DNA of 64,000 nt, taken from NCBI RefSeq assembly GCF_028622115.1, contig NZ_CP097263.1, positions 7,750,001-7,814,000 on the forward strand. The letters run 5' to 3'. The DNA comes from Kutzneria chonburiensis (GTDB lineage Bacteria; Actinomycetota; Actinomycetes; Mycobacteriales; Pseudonocardiaceae). A program made the translations under genes and the position numbers. How positions within the stretch are numbered: the stretch's first letter is position 1; each line of letters starts with the position of its first letter. Below the pieces are notes generated by a model that saw only the letters and a list, made by a program, of their open reading frames with translations, had not been told where the DNA came from and searched no databases. Of the stretch, positions 51,778 to 60,844 are shown piece after piece.

Positions 51778-53211
51778 TCAGAACTGGTAGTAGAGGAAAG
51801 GGCTGAAGGTGCCGGAGGCCAGGAGGATGGCGGCGTAGGGGAGACCGAGGATCATCACGGCGGCGCGCAGGGCTACGGCGGGGCGGGTGCGGGCGGACTC
51901 GAGGAAGCGGCCGGTGGCGGGGCGGGCGGGCATGAGGATGATGAGCAGCGCGAGGAGCAGGACCAAGGTGCGCTGGTGGTTGAGGGTGGGGCCGACGACG
52001 TCGCCGAGGCCGGCGAAGTCGGGGATGAGCATGTGGCCCATCATGACCATGGCCTGACCGAGGTCGGGGGCCCGGAAGAGGACCCAACCGAAGACGACCA
52101 GGATGAGGGTGCTGGCGCGGCGAAGTAGGCGCTGCCAACGGATGTCGGGAGCCTTGCCGGTTTCGAGGCCACGCTCGATGACGAGCAGAGCACCGTGATA
52201 GAGGCCCCAGATCAGGAAAGTCCAGTTGGCGCCGTGCCAGAAACCGGTGAGCACGAAGACGATCCCGAGATTCCGGTACGTCTTGGCCACGCCATGGCGG
52301 TTGCCGCCCAACGGAATGTAGACGTAGTCACGGAACCAACGGGACAAGGACATGTGCCACCGTCGCCAGAACTCGGTGACGGTGACCGAAGAATAGGGGC
52401 GGGCGAAGTTCTCGGGCAGGCGGAAACCGAGCATTCGTCCGAGACCGATGGCCATGTCGGAATAGCCGGAGAAGTCGAAGTACAGCTGGAGGGTGTACGC
52501 GATCGCACCGAGCCAGGCGATGGCGAAGGTCATGTCGTGCGGCGAGGTGTCGAAACACGTGGCGACGACCGGACCGAGCTGGTCGGCGACGATGACCTTC
52601 TTGGTCAGGCCCAGGGCGAACCGCGGGAAGCCGGCGGCGAAGTCGTCGAGCCGGTGAAAACGTTGCTGCGGCAACTGATCGGCGATCTCCCGGTACCGCA
52701 CGATCGGCCCGGCGACCAACTGCGGGAACATCGCGATGTAGGCGATGAACGCCACCGGATTGCGCGACGCGGCCCGCTCGCCGCGGTGGATGTCGACCAG
52801 GTACGAGATGTGGTGGAACGTGTAGAAGGAGATGCCGATGGGCAGCGCGACCTGCGCCACCTGCACGCCGCCGCCGAACAGCCGAGCCAGGTTGTCGGCC
52901 TGCTCGGTGAGGAACCCGGCGTACTTCCACACGACCAGCGCGGCCAGGTTGATCGCGATCACACCGGCCAGCACGACCTTGCGGTCGTTCTCACCCAGCT
53001 TGCTCCGCGCCGGCTCCAACACCATGCCGGCCAGGTAGTTCACGGTCATGCTGCACAGCAACAGCAACGTGGTCGGCCCGGCGCCGGCGGCGTAGAAGAA
53101 AAGGCTGGCCACGGCGACCACACCGTTGCGCCAACCGCGTGGCGTCACGAGCACGGCCAGCAGCACGACCGGCACGAAGTACCACAGGAAAAGCGGGCTG
53201 ACGAAGTTCAT
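51778..53211 (-). CDS. MBOAT-family O-acyltransferase
   Basis: A 477-aa polytopic enzyme resembling AlgI/DltB. It has QLVAGPIVRYREIADQLP, QLYFDFSGYSDMAIGLGRMLGF, EFWRRWHMSLSRWFRDYVYIPLGG and the catalytic His in GFWHGANWTFLIWG. These enzymes move acyl groups across the membrane to polysaccharides, teichoic acids or proteins, normally with a secreted SGNH partner such as AlgJ/AlgX or DltD. No partner gene is next to it. The acceptor could be a cell-wall glycan. Confidence 0.92.
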   Translation of the reverse strand: MNFVSPLFLWYFVPVVLLAVLVTPRGWRNGVVAVASLFFYAAGAGPTTLLLLCSMTVNYLAGMVLEPARSKLGENDRKVVLAGVIAINLAALVVWKYAGFLTEQADNLARLFGGGVQVAQVALPIGISFYTFHHISYLVDIHRGERAASRNPVAFIAYIAMFPQLVAGPIVRYREIADQLPQQRFHRLDDFAAGFPRFALGLTKKVIVADQLGPVVATCFDTSPHDMTFAIAWLGAIAYTLQLYFDFSGYSDMAIGLGRMLGFRLPENFARPYSSVTVTEFWRRWHMSLSRWFRDYVYIPLGGNRHGVAKTYRNLGIVFVLTGFWHGANWTFLIWGLYHGALLVIERGLETGKAPDIRWQRLLRRASTLILVVFGWVLFRAPDLGQAMVMMGHMLIPDFAGLGDVVGPTLNHQRTLVLLLALLIILMPARPATGRFLESARTRPAVALRAAVMILGLPYAAILLASGTFSPFLYYQF

Positions 53212-53280
53212 CCTCGGCCTCGGGTGAGGGACGCTGGCGGTCGACCCTAACCCAAGACCGAGCGGCCGATCGGCCGAACG

Positions 53281-54249
53281 TCAGATCCGGCCGGCCGCCC
53301 GCCGACGCCGGGCCACCTCGGCCAGCACGACGCCGGCCGCCACGGACGCGTTGAGCGACTCGACACCAGCGGCCATCGGGATGGACACCGTCTGGTCGCA
53401 CGTCTCCTTCACCAGCCGGGAGAGCCCGCGCCCCTCCGAGCCGACGACGACAACGAGCGGACCGGTGGCCAGCTCGAGTTCGTCGGAGGAGATCGTCGCG
53501 TCGGCGTCGAGGCCGATGATCATGAGCCCCTCGGACGCCCAGTCCTTCAGCGTCCGCGTGAGGTTGGTGGCCACGGCGATCGGCATCCGGGCGGCGGTGC
53601 CGGCGCTGGTCCGCCAAGCCACGGCGGTCATGCCGGCGCTGCGCCGCTGCGGCAGCAGCACGCCCTGCGCGCCGAACGCGGCGGCGGAGCGCACGACGGC
53701 ACCGAGGTTGCGCGGGTCGGTGACGCCGTCCAACGCGACCAGCAGCGGCGGCTCGCCGCTGTCCTGGGCCTGCTTGAGCAGCTCGTCGGGGTGCCGGTAC
53801 TCGTACGGCGGCACCTGGAGGCCGAGGCCCTGGTGCATGGCGCCGGCGGTGATCCGGTCCAGCTCGCCGCGGGCCACCTCCAGCACGGAGATGCCCCGGT
53901 TGCCGGCCAGCTTGATCGACTCGGACACGCGCTCGTCGGCGTCGATGCCGATGGCCACGTACAGCGCGGTGGCCGGCACGCCGGCCCGCAGACACTCGAC
54001 GACCGGGTTGCGGCCGGCGACCGTCTCGGCCGAGCTGCCAGCGCGCTTGGCCCGCTTCTGCTGGTCTTCCTTGCGCGCGGCAGCGGCGTTGGCCTTGCGC
54101 TGCGCCGGATGCCCGGTGCGCTCGGACGCCTTGGGCGTCGGGCCCTTGCCCTCGAGGCCCTTGGAACGCTGGCCACCCGAGCCGACGACGGCGCCCTTCT
54201 TCGTGCCAGTCTTGCGCATGGCGCCGCGCCGCTGGGAGTTACCGGCCAT
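53281..54249 (-). CDS. rlmB: 23S rRNA (guanosine-2'-O-)-methyltransferase RlmB
   Basis: SPOUT-class (TrmH) methyltransferase that modifies G2251 (E. coli numbering) of 23S rRNA. At 322 aa it has an actinobacterial basic, Lys/Arg/Gly-rich N-terminal tail of about 75 residues. A substrate-binding domain ([21 protein letters not shown]) follows. The SPOUT core has [34 protein letters not shown] and [21 protein letters not shown], the knot motifs. Its stop-start distance to cysS is 11 bp, the conserved order. Confidence 0.95.
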   Translation of the reverse strand: MAGNSQRRGAMRKTGTKKGAVVGSGGQRSKGLEGKGPTPKASERTGHPAQRKANAAAARKEDQQKRAKRAGSSAETVAGRNPVVECLRAGVPATALYVAIGIDADERVSESIKLAGNRGISVLEVARGELDRITAGAMHQGLGLQVPPYEYRHPDELLKQAQDSGEPPLLVALDGVTDPRNLGAVVRSAAAFGAQGVLLPQRRSAGMTAVAWRTSAGTAARMPIAVATNLTRTLKDWASEGLMIIGLDADATISSDELELATGPLVVVVGSEGRGLSRLVKETCDQTVSIPMAAGVESLNASVAAGVVLAEVARRRRAAGRI

Positions 54250-54260
54250 CAGTCAAATCC

Positions 54261-55649
54261 TCACAAGCTCCACTTAGGACCGCCGGGGGTGTCCTCGACG
54301 GTGACGCCGGCCTTGGACAGCCGGTCGCGCAACAGGTCCGCGGTCGCGAAGTCGCGCTCCGCCCGGGCCCGCTGCCGTTCTTCCAGCAGGTGGCCGACGA
54401 GCACGTCGAGCGCCTGCTGCATCGAATTGTCCGCTGTGGACGATCGGGACCACTGCTCGGACAACGGATCCATGCCCAGCACGCCCATCATCGCGCGCAC
54501 GGAGCCGGCCGCGCCGCGGGCCGCCTCCTGGTCACCGGCGTCCAGCGCCACGTTGCCCTCGCGCACGGTGCTGTGCACCGCCGCCAGCGCGGCCGGGGTG
54601 GCCAGGTCGTCGTCCATCGCGGTGGTGAAATCGGCGCACAGCACGCCCGGCTCAACGTTGCCGGTCTGCTGCACCACGCGCTGCACGAAGTTCTCGATCC
54701 GCCCGTACGCCGACACGGCCTCGTCCAGCGCCGGGTCCGAGTACTCGATGGTCGACCGGTAGTGCGGGCCGACCAGGTAGTACCGCAGCTCGACCGCCCT
54801 GGCCTTGGTCAGCATGGCCGGGATGGACATGACGTTGCCGAGCGACTTGGACATCTTCTCGCCGCTCATGGTCACCCACGACCAGTGCATCCAGTACCGG
54901 GAGAACGGGTCGCCGGCCGCACGGGACTGGGCCTGCTCGTTCTCGTGGTGCGGGAACACCAGGTCGAGCCCGCCGCCGTGGATGTCGAACTCCGGGCCCA
55001 GGTAGTACGTGGACATGGCCGAGCACTCCAGGTGCCAGCCGGGCCGTCCCGGGCCCCACGGCGTCGGCCAGGACGGCTCGCCCGGCTTGGCGCTCTTCCA
55101 CAACGTGAAGTCGCGGTGGTCGCGCTTGCCGGTGGCGGCCGACTCGCCTTGGGCGACCTCGTCCATCTTCTGCCCCGACAACGCGCCGTACTCCGGGAAC
55201 GAGGCGACCGAGAAGTACACGTCACCGTCGGCGGCGTAGGCGTGCCCGCGGTCGATCAGCCGCTGCATCAGCTCGATCATCTGCGTGATGTGCCCGGTGG
55301 CCCGCGGCGAGATGGACGCCGGCAGGCAGCCCAGCACGTCGTAGGCATCCAGGAACTCGCGCTCGTGCGTGGCCGCCCACTCCCACCAGGGGCGACCGGC
55401 CTCGGCGCTCTTGGTCAGCACCTTGTCGTCGATGTCGGTGACGTTGCGCACGTGCAGCACATCAGTGCCGTCGTGTTCGAGCCAGCGCCGCAGCACGTCG
55501 AAGTTGACCGCGCCCCGGATGTGTCCCAGATGCGGCGCGCCCTGCACGGTGGCCCCACACTCGTAGATCGACACGGTTCCACTGCGCGCAGGCTGGAACG
55601 CCCGCAGACTGCGGGTCGCGGTGTCGTAGAGGTGAAGGCTCACACGCAA
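54261..55649 (-). CDS. cysS: Cysteinyl-tRNA synthetase
   Basis: Class I synthetase, 462 aa. The HIGH-like motif is HLGH in [17 protein letters not shown]. The zinc ligands are Cys (ECGATV), Cys (LECSAM) and His ([11 protein letters not shown]). KMSKS appears in [11 protein letters not shown]. The length and C-terminal anticodon-binding helices indicate CysS rather than its mycothiol paralogue MshC, which lacks this tail. The ispDF-cysS-rlmB order is conserved in actinobacteria, here interrupted by a HAD gene. Confidence 0.94.
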   Translation of the reverse strand: MRVSLHLYDTATRSLRAFQPARSGTVSIYECGATVQGAPHLGHIRGAVNFDVLRRWLEHDGTDVLHVRNVTDIDDKVLTKSAEAGRPWWEWAATHEREFLDAYDVLGCLPASISPRATGHITQMIELMQRLIDRGHAYAADGDVYFSVASFPEYGALSGQKMDEVAQGESAATGKRDHRDFTLWKSAKPGEPSWPTPWGPGRPGWHLECSAMSTYYLGPEFDIHGGGLDLVFPHHENEQAQSRAAGDPFSRYWMHWSWVTMSGEKMSKSLGNVMSIPAMLTKARAVELRYYLVGPHYRSTIEYSDPALDEAVSAYGRIENFVQRVVQQTGNVEPGVLCADFTTAMDDDLATPAALAAVHSTVREGNVALDAGDQEAARGAAGSVRAMMGVLGMDPLSEQWSRSSTADNSMQQALDVLVGHLLEERQRARAERDFATADLLRDRLSKAGVTVEDTPGGPKWSL

Positions 55650-55718
55650 ATGGTACGCACGACCGCGCGCCCATTACATTCGCCCAGGTCAAAGCCGAGA
55701 AGGAACGAAGAGCCCCGG

Positions 55719-56402
55719 TCAGATGCCGTAAGCGGACAGCGCCGCGAGCAGCGCGTCCGGCCGCTCGGCCGTGGGCAGCGGGTCGACGATGGCCACCGAG
55801 CAGCCCAGCGCCGCCGCGCCGCCGTCGGCCTCCTCGCTGTCGCCGACCATCAGCGTCCGGGCCGGCTCGAGGCCCAGCCGCGCGCAGGCGCCGGCGAAGA
55901 TCTCCGGCTCCGGCTTGACGTGACCCTCCACATAGGACATCACGATCTCGTCGACCAGCTCGGCGATGCCGTGCTTGGACAGCACCGGACGGATGTCCCA
56001 GCCGATGTTGCTGACCACGGCGCTGCGCAGTCCGGCGTTGCGCACGGCCCGCAGCGCCGGCAGCACGTCCGGGTACGGCACCCAGTTCTCGGCGTCCAGC
56101 ATCCGCCGGTAGACGATCTCCGCGGCGCCGGAGGGCAGGCCGGCGGCCCGCAGCGCGGCGGTGTAGACGGTGTGGTGCACATCGGTGTCGAGGTCGCGGC
56201 GGTGCCACGCCTCGTGCAGCTCCGGCGGCAGGCCCTCGGAGACGCCGACCGGCGCGGTGAGCCGGCGCATCAGCTCGACCTGGTCGGTGATCTCCAGCGG
56301 CGCGCCCGCGTCGTCCATCAGGCCGTCCAGCACACCGGAGCCGAACTCGAGGCGGCACAGCGTGCCGGAGAAGTCGAACAGGACACCTTGGATGTCAGCC
56401 AC
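55719..56402 (-). CDS. HAD-family hydrolase
   Basis: A 227-aa phosphatase-like protein. Motif I is GVLFDFSGTLCRL, with the nucleophile Asp, but the usual D-x-D is D-F-S, so the second Asp is replaced by Ser. Motif II is SAVVSNIG, motif III has the Lys of GHVKPEPEIFAGA, and motif IV is MVGDSEEADG. The Ser in place of the second Asp is found in some HAD members and may lower phosphatase activity. It starts with GTG at 56402. It sits between cysS and ispF; the substrate is unknown. Confidence 0.85.
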   Translation of the reverse strand: MADIQGVLFDFSGTLCRLEFGSGVLDGLMDDAGAPLEITDQVELMRRLTAPVGVSEGLPPELHEAWHRRDLDTDVHHTVYTAALRAAGLPSGAAEIVYRRMLDAENWVPYPDVLPALRAVRNAGLRSAVVSNIGWDIRPVLSKHGIAELVDEIVMSYVEGHVKPEPEIFAGACARLGLEPARTLMVGDSEEADGGAAALGCSVAIVDPLPTAERPDALLAALSAYGI

Positions 56403-56499
56403 GACACCAACGTAGTTGTCCGGACCACCTTGACCCAAGCGAAAGTGACGCGGCCATCGTCGTCCACAGTGGACAGTGACGGTGTGTTTCGCGGCGGTG

Positions 56500-56982
56500 T
56501 CAGCCCGCGGTCGCAACGACCAACGCGGTAGCCACCGCGGCGATGCCCTCGCCGCGTCCGGTGAGCCCGAGGCCGTCGGTCGTCGTGCCGGACACCGAGA
56601 CCGGACCGCCGACCACGTCCGAGAGCACCTGCTGCGCCTCGTCCCGACGCTTGCCGATCTTGGGACGGTTGCCGATCACCTGCACCGCGGCGTTGCCCAC
56701 GGTGAAGCCGGCCTCGTCCAGGCGTCGGCGGACCTCGGTGAGCAGTGTCACGCCGCTGGCCCCGGCCCACTTCGGATCACCGGTGCCGAACACCGCGCCG
56801 AGGTCGCCCAAGCCGGCTGCGGACAGCAGCGCGTCACACAGCGCGTGCGCGGCGACGTCGCCGTCGGAGTGGCCCTCACAGCCGTCGACGTCCGGCCAGT
56901 GCAGCCCGGCCAGCCAGCAGTCGCGGCCGGCCTCGATGGGGTGCACGTCGGTGCCGATGCCGACGCGGGGGAGGAAACTCAC
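56500..56982 (-). CDS. ispF: 2-C-methyl-D-erythritol 2,4-cyclodiphosphate synthase
   Basis: Makes MEcPP in the non-mevalonate isoprenoid pathway. The 160-aa protein has [21 protein letters not shown] (metal ligands Asp and His), [19 protein letters not shown] and DPKWAGASG. The end contains [22 protein letters not shown]. Its ATG overlaps the ispD stop by 4 nt, so ispD-ispF is coupled. IspF is normally fused or adjacent to IspD. Confidence 0.96.
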   Translation of the reverse strand: MSFLPRVGIGTDVHPIEAGRDCWLAGLHWPDVDGCEGHSDGDVAAHALCDALLSAAGLGDLGAVFGTGDPKWAGASGVTLLTEVRRRLDEAGFTVGNAAVQVIGNRPKIGKRRDEAQQVLSDVVGGPVSVSGTTTDGLGLTGRGEGIAAVATALVVATAG

Positions 56983-57689
56983 AGCTGGGCTCCTGAGAAC
57001 AGCGCCTCGGCAACCACCAGGTCGAACGGTGTGGTGATCTTCAGCGCGTGCGGGTGGCCGGCGACCGTGGCGACGGGCTCGCCCAGCCGCTCGACCAGAC
57101 CGGCGTCGTCGGTCACCGGGGCATCCTGCTGATCATGGGCTCTTCGGAGCAAATCGACGTCGAAGCCCTGCGGGGTCTGCACAATTCGCAGTCGCGACCG
57201 ATCCGGGGTGGCGACCACATGTCCGTCGACGTCGACCTGTTTGACCGTGTCCGTGACCGGCAGCACGGGAATCACCGCCGGCGCACCGGCCTTCACGGCG
57301 TCGACGACCGCTCGGACGACCTCCGGGGGCGTGAAACAGCGGGCCGCGTCGTGCACGAGGACGACGCGAGTGTCGGGATGAATGGCAACGGCCTCGTCGA
57401 GGGCGAGCCGGACCGAATCGGAGCGCTCTTCACCGCCGGGCACGACACGGACGGTGGGACCGAACTCACTGAGCGCGTCCAGGACCACGTCCACCATGTC
57501 CGGTGGCGCAGCGACGATCACCTGGTCGACACAGCCGGCGGCCAGCAGGCCGCGCACGGCGTGTACCAGAAGGGGAGCCCCGCACACGGGGACCAGCGCC
57601 TTCGGGATGGGGGCGCCGAGACGTACTCCCCGGCCGGCCGCGGGCACGAGCGCCACCACGCGCGCGTCCGCGGCCACCGGAGTGTTCAA
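56979..57689 (-). CDS. ispD: 2-C-methyl-D-erythritol 4-phosphate cytidylyltransferase
   Basis: Transfers CMP to MEP. The 236-aa protein has the nucleotidyltransferase start [39 protein letters not shown] and [19 protein letters not shown], followed by [12 protein letters not shown]. The start is a TTG at 57689, 5 nt after the carD stop; a GTG at 57677 is possible. The conserved carD-ispD-ispF order matches mycobacteria. Confidence 0.95.
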   Translation of the reverse strand: MNTPVAADARVVALVPAAGRGVRLGAPIPKALVPVCGAPLLVHAVRGLLAAGCVDQVIVAAPPDMVDVVLDALSEFGPTVRVVPGGEERSDSVRLALDEAVAIHPDTRVVLVHDAARCFTPPEVVRAVVDAVKAGAPAVIPVLPVTDTVKQVDVDGHVVATPDRSRLRIVQTPQGFDVDLLRRAHDQQDAPVTDDAGLVERLGEPVATVAGHPHALKITTPFDLVVAEALFSGAQL

Positions 57690-57694
57690 CGAAT

Positions 57695-58183
57695 TCAGGA
57701 TGCGGTAGCGAGGACCTCGTCCAGCAGGACCTCGGCCTTGTCTTCGTCAGTTCCTTCAGCCAGTGCGAGCTCACTGACCAGTATCTGCCGTGCCTTGGCC
57801 AACATGCGCTTCTCGCCGGCGGACAGCCCGCGGTCCTTCTCGCGTCGCCACAGATCACGCACCACTTCGGCCACCTTGTTCACGTCGCCGGACGCGAGCT
57901 TCTCCAGGTTGGCCTTGTACCGCCGGGACCAGTTGGTCGGCTCCTCGGTGTGGGGAGCACGCAGGACCTCGAAGACCCGGTTGAGCCCGTCCTGGCCCAC
58001 GACGTCCCGCACACCCACGATCTCGGCGTTGTCTGCGGGCACGCGGACCGTCAGGTCGCCCTGGGCGACCTTGAGGACGAGGTACTTCTTCTCCTCGCCC
58101 TTGATAAGACGGGTCTCGATCGCTTCGATGAGAGCGGCACCGTGGTGCGGGTAGACGACGGTCTCTCCGACCTTGAAAACCAT
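57695..58183 (-). CDS. carD: CarD-family transcription regulator
   Basis: Stabilises open complexes of RNA polymerase, including at rRNA promoters. At 162 aa it matches mycobacterial CarD. It begins [22 protein letters not shown], and the RNAP-interaction domain covers about the first 70 residues. A helical DNA-contacting part follows, with [19 protein letters not shown]; the Trp is the residue that wedges into the promoter. The AGAGGA ribosome-binding site is 7 nt before the ATG. Confidence 0.97.
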   Translation of the reverse strand: MVFKVGETVVYPHHGAALIEAIETRLIKGEEKKYLVLKVAQGDLTVRVPADNAEIVGVRDVVGQDGLNRVFEVLRAPHTEEPTNWSRRYKANLEKLASGDVNKVAEVVRDLWRREKDRGLSAGEKRMLAKARQILVSELALAEGTDEDKAEVLLDEVLATAS

Positions 58184-58436
58184 GTGTCCTCTGCCCCTTT
58201 CGCTGACCCCAGCTTAACACGTCCGGCAACTCGCGCGCCTCGGGCCGAAGATCCGTTACCGCAGGTCAGCGGCCGCACGGGGGTTGACAAACCCCGATTA
58301 GGCGTGCTGCCACCCCGTGGTCGATCCACTGTGGACAACACGAACGGGCACCGTGTGCGCGGGCCGTTCCGGGCTGTGGTTAGGCTTCGGGCCACGTGTC
58401 GGAGTTTCAGGTGCGCCAAGGAAGGATCCCGCCACA

Positions 58437-59144
58437 GTGAGCAGCGCTGAGCAGAACCTGATCACGCGACTGCGCCTGCTTCCCGTAGTGCTGGGGATCG
58501 GCGCCGCCATCGTGGTGTCGGGATGCAGTGCGGGCCAGATCACCCAGACCGACACCCAGGTGCCGGCCGTCAACGGGTCGATGGGCACGGTCAAGCAGAT
58601 CGCGGTGCGTGACGTCCGGCTGGCGTTCCCCGCCGGCAAGACCTACTTCAGCAAGGGCGAGAACGCGTCCCTGCTGGTCACCATCGCCAACTCCGGCCAG
58701 GCCGACGACAAGCTGGTCAGCGTCAGCAGCCCCGATTTCGGCTCCGGCGCCCAGATCGTCGGCGACGCCACTATCCCGGGCTTCCACGCCATCTCGGCCA
58801 CCGAGACCGCCGTCGCGCCGGTGACCACCACCACCACCACGACCGCCACGTCGACGACCGGCACGTCCACCACGGGCACCTCGACCACCGGCACCTCCAC
58901 GACCGGCACGTCGACCACGGGCACGTCCACCACCGGCACGTCGACCTCGACGTCGGCCACCGCGACCACCACCAGCGCGCCCGCGCTGCCCATCGGCAGC
59001 ATCCGGATCCAGCTCGTCGGCCTCACCGCCGACAAGCTCGTGCCCGGTCAGACCGTGCGGGTCACCTTCACCTTCGCCAACTCCGGCGACCTCACCCTGA
59101 ACGTCCCGATCGCGGCCAGCCCGCACCCGCGCGACGACAAGTGA
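58437..59144 (+). CDS. LpqE-like lipoprotein with STTGT repeats
   Basis: A 235-aa secreted protein divergent from carD, as lpqE is in mycobacteria. The signal region LLPVVLGIGAAIVVSGCSAG contains lipobox VSGC. The body resembles the DUF461/copper-chaperone-like fold (VRDVRLAFPAGKTYFSKGENASLLVTIANSG). In the middle is a Thr/Ser-rich insert with six STTGT repeats, encoded by near-perfect 15-bp DNA repeats at about 58852-58950. GTG at 58437 has GGAAGGA about 10 nt upstream. Confidence 0.8.
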   Translation: MSSAEQNLITRLRLLPVVLGIGAAIVVSGCSAGQITQTDTQVPAVNGSMGTVKQIAVRDVRLAFPAGKTYFSKGENASLLVTIANSGQADDKLVSVSSPDFGSGAQIVGDATIPGFHAISATETAVAPVTTTTTTTATSTTGTSTTGTSTTGTSTTGTSTTGTSTTGTSTSTSATATTTSAPALPIGSIRIQLVGLTADKLVPGQTVRVTFTFANSGDLTLNVPIAASPHPRDDK

Positions 59145-59176
59145 GCTGTGACATGGCGCCGCCTCCGGCGGCGCGG

Positions 59177-59302
59177 CGAGGCCGCTCGTGACCGGTGCCT
59201 TCGCTTGCCGGATTTAGCCCGCCGCATCCACTCGGATGGGTGGGCGCGTCGAGTGGCGGCGGGCGAAATCCGCCAACCGCTCCAGGCACCGGCGCGGCCT
59301 CG
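59177..59302. repeat. Long interrupted inverted repeat after the LpqE-like gene
   Basis: Five complementary segment pairs are nested in order: cgaggcc/ggcctcg, ggtgcct/aggcacc, ggattt/aaatcc, gcccgccgc/gcggcgggc and cactcg/cgagtg. They would form one stem of about 125 nt with internal loops. It lies in the 243-bp gap before radA. Confidence 0.65.
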
Positions 59303-59316
59303 CGTCCACATGACGA

Positions 59317-59349
59317 CAAGGCCCCGGCAGCCCCGCTGCCGGGGCCTTG
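59317..59349 (+). terminator. Terminator before radA
   Basis: Perfect 14-bp arms (caaggccccggcag and its complement) around a 5-nt loop. It should end transcripts from the LpqE-like gene. Confidence 0.75.
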
Positions 59350-59387
59350 CTCATGGAACTGTCAGACCTCGCCGCTAGCGTTGGCGC

Positions 59388-60770
59388 GTGGTCAAGAACG
59401 CGAAGCCGGCGAAGGCCAGTTATCGGTGCGCGGAGTGCGGCTTCGAGGTCGCCAAGTGGGTGGGACGCTGCCCGGAGTGCCAGGCCTGGGGCACGGTGGA
59501 GGAGCGCGCGCCGGCGAGGGCGGGACTGGCGCGGATCGCGGCGGGGGCGCCGACTTCGCCGGCCAGACGCATCTCCGAGGTCGACGTCGAGGAGAGCAAG
59601 GCGCGGCCGACCGGCGTGGATGAGCTGGACCGCGTGCTGGGTGGCGGCATCGTGCCGGGGGCGGTGGTGCTGCTGGCGGGCGAACCCGGCGTGGGCAAGT
59701 CGACCCTGCTGCTGGAGGTGGCCCACCGCTGGGCGGAGAAGGGCGACAGCGGCCCGGTCCTCTACGTCACGGGCGAGGAGTCGGCCGGCCAGGTTCGGCT
59801 GCGCGCGGAACGCACGGGCAACCTGCACCCGGAGATCTTCCTGGCGGCGGAGAGCGACCTGTCGGCGGTGCTGGGCCACGTCGACGAGGTGAAGCCGGGC
59901 CTGATGATCGTGGACTCGGTACAGACGGTCCAGTCGACCGAGGACACTGGTGTGGTCGGCGGCGTGACCCAGGTCCGGGCGGTGGCCTCGGCGGTGATCG
60001 CGCTGGCCAAGGAGAACGCGCTGCCGGTCGTCCTGGTGGGCCACGTGACCAAGGACGGCTCGATCGCGGGCCCGCGCGTCCTTGAGCACCTGGTGGACGT
60101 GGTGCTTCAGTTCGAGGGCGACCGGCACAGCACATTGCGGCTGGTCCGAGGGGTGAAGAACCGGTACGGCCCGGCCGACGAGGTGGGCTGCTTCGAGCTG
60201 CGTGACGACGGCATCGTGGGGGTGCCGGACCCGTCGGGCCTGTTCATGAACCGCAAGGACGTGGGCGTGGCCGGCACGGCGGTGACGGTGGTGATGGAGG
60301 GCAAGCGCCCGCTGCTGGCGGAGGTGCAGGCCCTGGTGTCGAAGACGGGCCTGCCGGCCCCGCGCCGCGCGGTGAGCGACCTGGACTCGGCCCGGCTGGC
60401 GATGATCCTCGCGGTGCTGGAACGACGCGGCCGGGTGCGGCTGACCGACCAGGACGTGTTCTCCGCCGCGGTCGGCGGCATGCGCATCACCGAGCCCGCG
60501 GCCGACCTCGCCATCGCGTTGGCGGTCGCCTCGGCCACGGTCGACGCGGCGCTGCCGGCGGACGTGGTCGCGGTGGGCGAGGTCGGCCTGGCCGGAGAGA
60601 TCCGGCGGGTCACCGGCGTCGGGCGGCGCCTGGCCGAGGCGGCTCGGCTGGGCTTCACCCGGGCGCTGGTCCCGCCGGACTCCGGCCCCCTGCCCCCGGA
60701 GATCCGGGCCCTGGTCGTCACCGACCTGGCGGCGGCCCTGCAGGTGCTCTACGACGTGGCGAAGAAGTGA
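59388..60770 (+). CDS. radA: DNA repair protein RadA
   Basis: RecA-like ATPase that extends branches in recombination. The 460-aa protein has a zinc finger with Cys13, Cys16, Cys27 and Cys30. Walker A is GEPGVGKS at 97-104 and the RadA-specific KNRYG at 255-259. The C-terminal domain is Lon-like, with [14 protein letters not shown]. The start is GTG; TAGCGT ends 7 nt before it, which suggests a leaderless mRNA. In mycobacteria and most actinobacteria disA follows directly, but here a metallo-beta-lactamase-fold gene follows instead. Confidence 0.97.
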   Translation: MVKNAKPAKASYRCAECGFEVAKWVGRCPECQAWGTVEERAPARAGLARIAAGAPTSPARRISEVDVEESKARPTGVDELDRVLGGGIVPGAVVLLAGEPGVGKSTLLLEVAHRWAEKGDSGPVLYVTGEESAGQVRLRAERTGNLHPEIFLAAESDLSAVLGHVDEVKPGLMIVDSVQTVQSTEDTGVVGGVTQVRAVASAVIALAKENALPVVLVGHVTKDGSIAGPRVLEHLVDVVLQFEGDRHSTLRLVRGVKNRYGPADEVGCFELRDDGIVGVPDPSGLFMNRKDVGVAGTAVTVVMEGKRPLLAEVQALVSKTGLPAPRRAVSDLDSARLAMILAVLERRGRVRLTDQDVFSAAVGGMRITEPAADLAIALAVASATVDAALPADVVAVGEVGLAGEIRRVTGVGRRLAEAARLGFTRALVPPDSGPLPPEIRALVVTDLAAALQVLYDVAKK

Positions 60771-60844
60771 GCGGCGGGGTCGTCTTTCCCGGCTGAGTGT
60801 CGCCATCGGCGGCTGCCAGCGGAAACGGCTGGGAGACTGAGCCC

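Noticed and set aside
58280-58295. Promoter with perfect TTGACA before the LpqE-like gene
   Set aside because: TTGACA lies in a GGGGTT-GACA-AACCCC inverted repeat, but no acceptable -10 is found at 16-19 bp on the plus strand.
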